Of a stretch of DNA of 64,000 nt, positions 13,901 through 22,561 are shown piece by piece. Source of the stretch: Metridium senile (Eukaryota > Cnidaria > Anthozoa > Actiniaria > Metridiidae); contig CATKSA010000062.1 of NCBI GenBank assembly GCA_949775045.1, forward strand, positions 62,001 through 126,000, given 5' to 3'. Every line of letters starts with the position of its first letter. Position 1 is the stretch's first letter. A program made the translations under genes and the position numbers. The notes below the pieces were generated by a model that was not told the origin of the DNA, ran no database searches, and saw nothing but the letters and a program-made list of their open reading frames with translations.

Positions 13901-16900
13901 TTTGTAGTTTTTTCTAAATAAAATCTCGCGCATTTATCAGAATGCTCTAATATTCTCAGACATTACTCACAGGGTCTAGGCGAAAATTTTGTGCCGAAAA
14001 CCCCGATCTTTTTGACACATTTCCAGATCACCCTATAGGGCATATTGCATTGTGGGTAGGATTTTGTAGTTTTTTCTAAATAAAATCTTGCGCATTCATC
14101 AGAATGCTCTAATATTCTCAGACATTACTCACAGGGTCTAGGCAAAAATTTTGTGCCGAAAACCCCGATCTTTATGACACATTTTCAGATCACCCTATAG
14201 GGCATATTGCATTCTGGGTAGGATTTTGTAGTTTTTTCTATAAAAAATATTGCGCATTTATCAGAATGCTCTAATATTCTCAGACATTACTCACAGGGTC
14301 TAGGCAAAAATTTTGTGCCGAAAACCCCGATCTTTTTGACACATTTTCAGATCACCCTATAGGGCATATTGCATTCTGGGTAGGATTTTGTAGTTTTTTT
14401 CTAAATAAAATCTTGCACATTGATCAGAATGCTCTAATATTCTCAGACATTACTCACAGGGTCTAGTCGAAAATTGTGTGCCGAAAACCCCGATTTTTTT
14501 GACACATTTTCAGATCACCCTATAGTGCATATTGCATTCTGGGTAGGATTTTGTAGTTTTTTCTAAATAAAATCTTGCGCATTGATCAGAATGCTCTAAT
14601 ATTCTCAGACATTACTCACAGGGTCTAGGCGAAAATTTTGTGCCGAAAACCCCGATCATTTTGACACATTTTCAGATCACCCTATAGGGCATATTGCATT
14701 GTGGGTAGGATTTTGTAGTTTTTTCTAAATAAAATCTTGCGCATTTATCAGAATGCTCTAATATTCTCAGACATTACTCACAGGGTCTAGGCGAAAATTT
14801 TGTGCCAAAAACTCCGATCTTTATGACACATTTTCAGATCACCCTATAGGGCATATTGCATTCTGGGTAGGATTTTGTAGTTTTTTCTATAAAAAATATT
14901 GCGCATTTATCAGAATGCTCTAATATTCTCAGACATTACTCACAGGGTCTAGGCAAAAATTTTGTGCCGAAAACCCCGATCTTTTTGACACATTTTCAGA
15001 TCACCCTATAGGGCATATTGCATTCTGGGTAGGATTTTGTAGTTTTTTCTAAATAAAATATTGCGCATTTGTCAGAATGCTCTAATATTCTCAGACATTA
15101 CTCACAGGGTCTAGGCGAAAATTTTGTGCCGAAAACCCCGATCTTTTTGACACATTTCCAGATCACCCTATAGGGCATATTGCATTGTGGGTAGGATTTT
15201 GTAGTTTTTTCTAAATAAAATCTTGCGCATTCATCAGAATGCTCTAATATTCTCAGACATTACTCACAGGGTCTAGGCAAAAATTTTGTGCCGAAAACCC
15301 CGATCTTTATGACACATTTTCAGATCACCCTATAGGGCATATTGCATTCTGGGTAGGATTTTGTAGTTTTTTCTATAAAAAATATTGCGCATTTATCAGA
15401 ATGCTCTAATATTCTCAGACATTACTCACAGGGTCTAGGCAAAAATTTTGTGCCGAAAACCCCGATCTTTTTGACACATTTTCAGATCACCCTATAGGGC
15501 ATATTGCATTCTGGGTAGGATTTTGTAGTTTTTTTCTAAATAAAATATTGCGCATTTATCAGATAGCTCTAATATTCTCAGACATTACTCACAGGGTCTA
15601 GGCGAAAATTTTGTGCCGAAAACCCCGATCTTTTTGACACATTTTCAGATCACCCTATAGGGCATATTGCATTCTGGGTAGGATTTTGTAGTTTTTTCTA
15701 AATAAAATCTTGTGCATTGATCAGAATGCTCTAATATTCTCAGACATTACTCACAGGGTCTAGGCAAAAATTTTGTGCAGAAAACCCCGATCTTTTTGAC
15801 ACATTTTCAGATCACCCTATAGGGCATATTGCATTCTGGGTAGGATTTTGTAGTTTTTTCTATAAAAAATATTGCGCATTTATCAGAATGCTCTAATATT
15901 CTCAGACATTACTCACAGGGTCTAGGCAAAAATTTTGTGCCGAAAACCCCGATCTTTTTGACACATTTTCAGATCACCCTATAGGGCATATTGCATTCTG
16001 GGTAGGATTTTGTAGTTTTTTCTAAATAAAATATTGCGCATTGATCAGAATGCTCTAATATTCTCAGACATTACTCACAGGGTCTAGGCGAAAATTTTGT
16101 GCCGAAAACCCCGATCTTTTTGACACATTTTCAGATCACCCTATAGGGCATATTGCATTCTGGGTAGGATTTTGTAGTTTTTTCTAAATAAAATCTTGTG
16201 CATTGATCAGAATGCTCTAATATTCTCAGACATTACTCACAGGGTCTAGGCAAAAATTTTGTGCAGAAAACCCCGATCTTTTTGACACATTTTCAGATCA
16301 CCCTATAGGGCATATTGCATTCTGGGTAGGATTTTGTAGTTTTTTCTATAAAAAATATTGCGCATTTATCAGAATGCTCTAATATTCTCAGACATTACTC
16401 ACAGGGTCTAGGCAAAAATTTTGTGCCGAAAACCCCGATCTTTTTGACACATTTTCAGATCACCCTATAGGGCATATTGCATTCTGGGTAGGATTTTGTA
16501 GTTTTTTCTAAATAAAATATTGCGCAATTATCAGATAGCTCTAATATTCTCAGACATTACTCACAGGGTCTAGGCGAAAATTTTGTGCCGAAAACCCCGA
16601 TCTTTTTGACACATTTTCAGATCACCCTATAGGGCATATTGCATTGTGGGTAGGATTTAGTATTTTTTTCTAAATAAAATCTTGCACATTGATCAGAATG
16701 CTCTAATATTCTCAGACATTACTCACAGGGTCTAGTCGAAAATTGTGTGCCGAAAACCCCGATTTTTTTGACACATTTTCAGATCACCCTATAGTGCATA
16801 TTGCATTCTGGGTAGGATTTTGTAGTTTTTTCTAAATAAAATCTTGCGCATTGATCAGAATGCTCTAATATTCTCAGACATTACTCACAGGGTCTAGGCG

Positions 16901-17922
16901 AAAATTTTGTGCCCAAAACCCCGATCTTTTTGACACATTTTCAGATCACCCTATAGGGCATATTGCATTGTGGGTAGGATTTTGTAGTTTTTTCTAAATA
17001 AAATCTTGCGCATTTATCAGAATGCTCTAATATTCTCAGACATTACTCACAGGGTCTAGGCAAAAATTTTGTGCTAAAAACCCCGATCTTTATGACACAT
17101 TTTCAGATCACCCTATAGGGCATATTGCATTCTGGGTAGGATTTTGTAGTTTTTTCTATAAAAAATATTGCGCATTTATCAGAATGCTCTAATATTCTCA
17201 GACATTACTCACAGGGTCTAGGCAAAAATTTTGTGCCGAAAACTCCGATCTTTTTGACACATTTTCAGATCACCCTATAGGGCATATTGCATTCTGGGTA
17301 GGATTTTGTAGTTTTTTCTAAATAAAATATTGCGCATTTATCAGAATGCTCTAATATTCTCAGACATTACTCACAGGGTCTAGGCGAAAATTTTGTGCCG
17401 AAAACCCCGATCTTTTTGACACATTTTCAGATCACCCTATAGGGCATATTGCATTGTGGGTAGGATTTAGTATTTTTTTCTAAATAAAATCTTGCACATT
17501 GATCAGAATGCTCTAATATTCTCAGACATTACTCACAGGGTCTAGTCGAAAATTGTGTGCCGAAAACCCCGATTTTTTTGACACATTTTCAGATCACCCT
17601 ATAGTGCATATTGCATTCTGGGTAGGATTTTGTAGTTTTTTCTAAATAAAATCTTGCGCATTGATCAGAATGCTCTAATATTCTCAGACATTACTCACAG
17701 GGTCTAGGCGAAAATTTTGTGCCCAAAACCCCGATCTTTTTGACACATTTTCAGATCACCCTATAGGGCATATTGCATTGTGGGTAGGATTTTGTAGTTT
17801 TTTCTAAATAAAATCTTGCGCATTTATCAGAATGCTCTAATATTCTCAGACATTACTCACAGGGTCTAGGCAAAAATTTTGTGCTAAAAACCCCGATCTT
17901 TATGACACATTTTCAGATCACC
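11000..17922 (+). repeat. Satellite array, family B block, left of the transposon
   Basis: About 43 monomers marked by GGCAAAAATTTTGTGCC, TCTATAAAAAATATTGCGC (which removes AATAAA), CAGATAGCTCT and the GTCGAAAATTGTGTGCC monomer at 11548, 13331, 14466, 16735 and 17545. The last two are 810 bp apart, a five-monomer repeat, and the transposon interrupts the second copy. No gene is seen. Confidence 0.93.
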
Positions 17923-17928
17923 CTATAG
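17923..17928. repeat. Left copy of the duplicated insertion target CTATAG
   Basis: The array reads normally through CCCTATAG and then changes to CGAAGCTCAC. The same six bases restart the array at 25279-25284. Because CTATAG is a palindrome, either the whole hexamer is the target duplication, or only the central AT or TATA is, with the rest belonging to the element ends (AGCG...CGCT). Confidence 0.85.
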
Positions 17929-17940
17929 CGAAGCTCACGT

Positions 17941-17959
17941 TGACGTCACGCTGACGTCA
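17941..17959. promoter_or_regulatory. Two perfect CRE palindromes
   Basis: TGACGTCA occurs at 17941-17948 and again at 17952-17959, 11 bp apart, inside the left end and about 110-125 bp upstream of the transposase ATG. TGACGTCA is the full-length CREB/ATF site. The spacing puts both on nearly the same DNA face. Binding is inferred from the motif only; the repeat could also serve as a transposase-binding site. Confidence 0.5.
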
Positions 17960-17984
17960 CGAGGGGTGTTGTTTTGGTCTACGA

Positions 17985-17999
17985 TTGGCAAAATGCCAA
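17985..17999. promoter_or_regulatory. Palindromic NFI-type site with CCAAT box
   Basis: TTGGC-AAAAT-GCCAA matches the nuclear factor I consensus TTGGC(N5)GCCAA exactly and ends in a CCAAT box. It lies 66 bp before the transposase ATG. TTGGCAAAA also appears inverted at the other end of the element (25215-25223). Function is inferred from the motif only. Confidence 0.45.
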
Positions 18000-18009
18000 T
18001 CAATGCGCG

Positions 18010-18028
18010 GTCATTGTTTGTAAACAAA
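18010..18028. repeat. Left partner of a 19-bp subterminal inverted repeat
   Basis: GTCATTGTTTGTAAACAAA here is found exactly, inverted, at 25255-25273. The right copy starts only a few bases from the right end, while this copy is over 80 bp inside the left end. This is an asymmetric placement for a probable transposase-binding sequence. Confidence 0.7.
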
Positions 18029-18065
18029 GATTATGTAATCTGAAAAAAATTGATACATCTCTATA

Positions 18066-20127
18066 ATGGTAGTAAGCTGCTGCGTAACTGACTGCAAAAA
18101 TCGTTTTTAGAAAGGATTCAGTAATAAGGTTTTTGAGGATTCCAACGTTCAAACACAAAAGACGGCGATGGATTAAGTCGATTAGACGGCGGGACTGGGA
18201 GCCGACGAAATACTCGAGGGTGTGTAGCAAACACTTCTTGTCAGGTTAGTTCATTGTTTTAATGTTCATTTGCTACTTAAAATGCTTGTAATCTTTTGTT
18301 ATGCCATAAAAATATTTGGAAAACATTGATACTGAATCAAAAGTATGGAAAACGGTGTTAAACGATCGCACAAACAAAAGTAAAACTTGGAGATGACAAG
18401 ATGGCGCGCGAAGATAATAAGACACAAGCACATTTGAGTTTATCACGTCCTTTATTTATTGTTTTACTTACAGGTGACACCCAAGCTGATCCGAATGACC
18501 CCGACTATGAACCAAGTTTATATATGGGTCATGGAGATGACGGTGGTTCCATTCAAAAGGCCCATAAACGAAAGTCAAGACACGAAAGAAATCGTCGTCG
18601 AGCGACGAATCTTGAACGCAAACAACAACAACAACAACAAACTGAACTACAGGAGAGAGAAGAAGTACACCAGGGAGCTCAAATCCTTATGGATTTGATT
18701 AACTCGTGTGTTAATATCACAATCCCAGGAGAACAAGAACCATTGACAAGCGAAAAGGATAAAAAACTAGGTAAGACAAATCATAATATCTTAAAATTGC
18801 CCGCCATTTTGAAACTGAACTATTCGCACGAAACAACAATGCCTTTGACTTTTCGTTCAATCTGTTTGTATTTACAACATTTTCACTCATGCATAAAAGT
18901 TAGGGATCAGAAATTACATCATGGCAGGGTTTTCATTATATTTTCAGAAATACAATATAATAATAACTTTGAAGACGAGTATGTATAATAATCAATCTAG
19001 ACTTTTAGCTCGTTTCAGTACATTAAAAACCTGTCATTGAATGATTACAGTGAGGTTTTTTTATTTTATTACTAGCTTGTAAATTATCCTAATCATTATC
19101 AGCTGCAGTTTAATCATTAACTTTACTTAATTTATTTCACCCATCAGGTGACATACACAATGCCTATAGCCAGCTCAAAGAAGAAAACAAACAACTACAT
19201 AAAGAACTCATTAGACTTCAGACTGAAAATCTCCATCTTAAAGAACAACTCAAGAAAACCAAAACTGATGAAAACTTCCTGAACAACAGTAATACTAAAA
19301 CAGTCTTCTACACTGGATTCCCAAACTACTTGTCATTCATCTGGGCACTAAATTACTGTTCTTCTGTTCTTCCCAATTCTAAAGTTCTATCTAAAACCAG
19401 TGTCTTTCTTTTAATATTCATGAAATTACGTCTAAGCCTCCTAAATCTAGATTTAGCATATAGATTTAATGTTTCTGAAGGTTTAGTTTCTAGAATATTG
19501 AACCAAGGTCTTTCAGCAGTAGCACAACGTTTGTCATTTCTTGTACGATGGCCCTCAAGAGATGAAGTTCTACGCACTATGCCTTCTGTGTTTAGACCTC
19601 ATTTTAGAAATTGTAGGGTCATCATAGATTGTACAGAAATATTCTGTGAAAGAGCAAGAAACTTGACTTTACGAGCACTTACCTGGTCAAACTACAAGCA
19701 CCACAATACACTAAAACTCTTAGTTGGTATCACACCTACAGGTGCAGTCTCTTTTATTTCAAAAGGATTTGGTGGAAGAGTGTCTGACAAAGTTATTACT
19801 CAAAGATCTGGTTTCTTAGATATTCTTGAACATGGTGATCTAGTATTAGCTGACAGAGGTTTCTTGATAGACGATGATGTGGCTGCAAGAGGTGCTAGGT
19901 TGGCCCTCCCAAGCTTCACGAGAGGGAAAACGCAACTAAGCATGCGAAGTGTTGAAAAGTCAAGAAAGCTAGCTAGGGTGCGTATTCATGTAGAAAGGAT
20001 GATGGAGAGACTTAAGAACTTCAGAATACTTGCAGGAGTCTTGCCATTATCTTTAGTACCACACATAGATAATATTGTCATGATAACTGCAGCAGTGAGC
20101 AATTTACATAAGAGGTTGGTTAAGTAG
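18066..20127 (+). CDS. THAP-domain DDE transposase (three exons, frameshift in exon 1)
   Basis: Proposed exons are 18066-18244, 18474-18770 and 19148-20127 (stop TAG). Introns use GTTAGT/ACAG and GTAAGA/TCAG, both phase 1. Skipping one surplus T in exon 1 gives 484 residues. A THAP zinc finger lies at about 1-59: C5 or C6, C10, C53 and H56 as ligands, with W35. A basic stretch, a short glutamine run and a coiled coil (about 163-195) follow. A helix-turn-helix-like segment (about 260-276) precedes a DDE_Tnp_4 fold with D319 (VIIDCTE), D394 (LADRGF) and E441 (HVERMMER), all present. The THAP domain would bind the element ends and the DDE core would cut and join DNA in the nucleus. It converges with the nuclease gene. 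Splicing is inferred from consensus sites and frame continuity. Confidence 0.85.
18104..18108 (+). other. One-base frameshift in a T5 run of THAP exon 1
   Basis: The frame from the ATG at 18066 reads the first THAP cysteines and the CKNRF motif, then stops at 18108-18110 (TAG). The rest of the THAP domain (IPTFKHKRRRWIKS to VCSKHF) is in the next frame, from 18112 on. One T too many in TTTTT explains this. It may be a true inactivating mutation or a base-calling error in the homopolymer. Confidence 0.8.
18398..18410 (+). promoter_or_regulatory. AAGATGGCG-type motif over an alternative ATG in intron 1
   Basis: The ATG at 18401 sits in AAGATGGCGCGCG and opens a frame that runs without a stop through the splice acceptor (18473/18474) into exon 2 in the transposase frame. 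A transcript starting here would encode 24 extra residues followed by the coiled coil and DDE region if intron 2 is spliced, without the THAP finger. AAGATGGCG resembles the animal YY1 site. The alternative start is an inference. Confidence 0.35.
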
Positions 20128-20206
20128 TTTTTTTTTGTTTTGTTAATGACACTGTTGGAGTGTAGTCAGACACTCTATTTTAAATCAGCTAAAAAAGACT
20201 ATAGTA
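20128..20206. other. Non-coding gap after the transposase
   Basis: T-rich sequence directly after the stop codon, presumably the start of the 3' UTR. No poly(A) signal is visible before the first MITE; the nearest plus-strand AATAAA noted downstream is near 21133. Confidence 0.5.
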
Positions 20207-20349
20207 GAGTACAAACACTAAAAGTGTGCAACATATAAATACCACTAAATGCTGCTAAATTATGCAAATTATTTTGTTCTCTATTGTTTAATCAACACTA
20301 TTTAGTGGTAAATAGTACAAAGTATTGCACACTTTTAGTGTTTGTACTC
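20207..20349. mobile_element. Palindromic MITE, copy 1 (TA-flanked)
   Basis: A 143-bp non-coding element with perfect 25-bp terminal inverted repeats (20207-20231 and 20325-20349, starting GAGTACAAACACTAAAAGTG), flanked by TA on both sides (20205-20206, 20350-20351). Inner palindromic parts (TACCACTAAAT and ATTTAGTGGTA) extend the fold. TA duplications fit a Tc1/mariner-type MITE mobilised by another element's transposase. Confidence 0.85.
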
Positions 20350-20489
20350 TATAACTTTCAGTGAAACAGTTGTAAATCAAAGTTGTACAGAAGTGTATAT
20401 ACACACCTCGGTTTTTATAGGCCTAGTTTATATGTTGAAGTTCACATGTGGAGAAACTAAAATTTTATATCAAAGAAAACTGCATAATA

Positions 20490-20630
20490 GAGTACAAACA
20501 CTAAAAGTGTGCAACATAAATACCACTAAATACTGCTAAATTATGCAAATTCTATTGTTCTCTATTGTTTAATCAACACTATTTAGTGGTAAATACTACA
20601 AAGTATTGCACACTTTTACTGTTTGTACTC
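20490..20630. mobile_element. Palindromic MITE, copy 2 (TA-flanked)
   Basis: A 141-bp near copy of the element at 20207-20349 in the same orientation, again between TA dinucleotides (20488-20489, 20631-20632). Its right repeat differs from copy 1 by one visible base (TTTTACTG for TTTTAGTG). The 140-bp stretch between the two copies holds nothing recognisable. The similarity suggests recent activity or a local duplication. Confidence 0.85.
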
Positions 20631-20776
20631 TAATGTGAAAATTATCTATTGTTTGTAATACATTTGGCACATTGATTCAACCTATATAATAATATCTTAT
20701 TTCATGATTGTTTAATTTGCACTCCATTCAGCAGTGTGACTGGCACTTTATCTATTTCAATGTACATAATTATTTA

Positions 20777-20942
20777 CACCTATAATTGCAATAATGTTGT
20801 CATATAAAAAAGAAAATTACAAAATAGGAATTAATTAATAGACAAAAACAGAGTACTCAAGCTGAATTTCTTCTTTTGTCTTTTAATTAATTCCTATTTT
20901 GTAATTTTCTTTTTTATATGACAATGTTATTGCAATTAGGTG
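20777..20942. mobile_element. Long-hairpin MITE of a second type
   Basis: A 166-bp foldback element starting CACCTATAATTGC and ending GCAATTAGGTG, with arms of about 65-70 bp that are nearly perfect inverted copies around a short loop near 20850-20872. It is flanked by TA (20775-20776, 20943-20944). No coding potential. The ends differ from those of the other MITEs, so this is a separate family. Confidence 0.8.
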
Positions 20943-21140
20943 TATATATATATATAGATATTTATATCTTTGTATATCATTAGAGCGACTAAATTCTAGT
21001 TATGGAATTAATGTTCAGGTGTTGAATGTTCACTCATAAGGCATATATTGCATTGAATACAACAGAAGGCACAGTGTAAGATTATCTTTGCTAAACTGGT
21101 GTATTTTGTAAATATTTTTTAAACCATCTTTAAATAAAGT
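20943..21140. other. Non-coding stretch leading to AATAAA
   Basis: No gene is seen. A TATATATA run follows the hairpin MITE. The segment ends with AAATAAAGTTC just before the (ATCA)n tract, an arrangement common at the 3' ends of CR1/L2-type LINEs or their SINEs. It could equally be the transposase poly(A) site. Confidence 0.35.
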
Positions 21141-21171
21141 TCATCAATCAATCAATCAATCAATCAATCAA
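21141..21171. repeat. (ATCA)n microsatellite
   Basis: About seven perfect ATCA/TCAA units directly after AATAAAGTTC. This is a simple repeat, possibly the tail of a decayed retrotransposon. Confidence 0.85.
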
Positions 21172-21740
21172 CTTTGTCTCTCGAGAGCCAACATACTTAA
21201 AATGACATTTTTTGTGCTACTTCTGAAAGACCTTCAGGTTTTCAATATTGTAGAAACTATAAAATAATATTTATATATCTTTCATATTTGTGATTTTCCC
21301 TGAAATAAATATTGATATTTTACAAGTTGGGAAATCAATATTTATCTGGGTCCTTCAGCAACAAGAAAAAAGTAAAAATATTTATTTCAAATCACATCCA
21401 TGAAAAAATCACGACTAAGTTACAGATCAGCAAAGACCAAATGTGACCGCAGATAATTTATTTACATTCTTTTGACATGTTTGTCAGTATCTGCTTTGGA
21501 TTCAAATGGACTTCATTCTAGCTATTTTAACCTCAAAATTCATCTGAAGATTGACATCATTCTTGTCTTGTGATTCACAGTGAGAAATGTTGACATTTAA
21601 TCTAGAGGAATTGATTGAAAATATGAATAAATTATTGCTGGTCATACTTTTGGGCTTTGCGCTGTAAATATATTTATCATGTGAAATCTAAATAGAAATG
21701 TATATAATTTTAGGCTTCTATATTTAACTATCATGACCTT
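21172..21740. other. Non-coding AT-rich centre of the transposon
   Basis: No open frame of note and no recognised RNA. The only structure seen is a 12-bp inverted repeat, ATAAATATTGAT at 21305-21316 with ATCAATATTTAT at 21334-21345. Confidence 0.5.
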
Positions 21741-22300
21741 CAATTTTGAAACAAAATACATTTTATTTTTGAACATAAATGATAATATGCTGTTAGTTTT
21801 GAAACAAAAACCTTGTCAGTTATGAGATGAATACATATGCACTATTTACAAACAAATACATTGTCTATTTTGAAACAAATACATTATCAATATTTTGTAA
21901 AATAAATATATAGTACATAATTTGTATATAGTTTTGAAATTAATACATTGTCTATTGTAAAATAAATACAATGTCTATTGTGAAAGAAATACATTCTCAT
22001 CAATTGTGAAATAAACATATTGTCTATTTTGAAATAAATACATTGTCAATTTAATATGAAATAAATACATTGTCAATTGTGAAATAAACATTTTTTATTT
22101 TTTGAAATAAATACTTTGTCAATTATGAAATAAATACATTGTCTATTTTGAAATAGTACATTCTCATCAATTGTGAAATAAACATATTTTGTATATTTTG
22201 AAATAAACATATTTTGTATATAATTTTGAAAAAAATACATTGTCGATTGTGAAATAAATAAATAAAGTGAAATAAATGTCTATAATTTTGAAACATAAAA
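21740..22300. repeat. Degenerate AT-rich minisatellite
   Basis: Many irregular copies of a unit of about 23-27 bp with the core TGAAATAAATACATTGTC, some with CATTCTCATCAATTG inserts. Copies are diverged and vary in length, so this is an old internal tandem repeat. Antisense reading frames here come from low complexity and are not considered genes. Confidence 0.75.
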
Positions 22301-22561
22301 GTTAAAAAAACCCTGAGGACGTCACAATCCATTGTTGTTTCCACCCTCAGTGACTATATAGCTGGAACTGTCAACTAACAATTATATTGTTAACCCGTTA
22401 TGATTGTAAGCTGTATCGCTTTCTGTGTGCCTTAAATAACAGTCTCAGACCTATATTATCAGTTGTAAATAGTGCATTGAGACTATATATGAAATGTGCT
22501 ATATGAGTACTGTGTTATAAAACATAATACAAACCATAATGGGATATTCAAACAAATACAT
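22301..22561. other. Non-coding gap downstream of the nuclease gene
   Basis: Presumed 3' flank of the minus-strand nuclease. No clear minus-strand AATAAA close to the stop codon and nothing else recognised. Confidence 0.45.

Noticed and set aside
1..17922. CRISPR-like array
   Set aside because: The repeats are contiguous 162-bp units without unique spacers, and the context is eukaryotic.
18000..18230. Antisense open frame opposite THAP exon 1
   Set aside because: Shadow of the conserved THAP exon on the other strand, with no recognisable protein features.
18459..18698. Second frame overlapping transposase exon 2
   Set aside because: Out-of-frame shadow of exon 2; the frame that continues across both splice sites is the other one.
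21035..21060. AAGGCATATATTGCATTG resembling the satellite AGGGCATATTGCATT
   Set aside because: Only about 13 shared bases with an indel in AT-rich DNA, and no neighbouring satellite sequence.
22123..22344. Antisense open frame in the AT-rich centre
   Set aside because: Low-complexity translation of the degenerate minisatellite.
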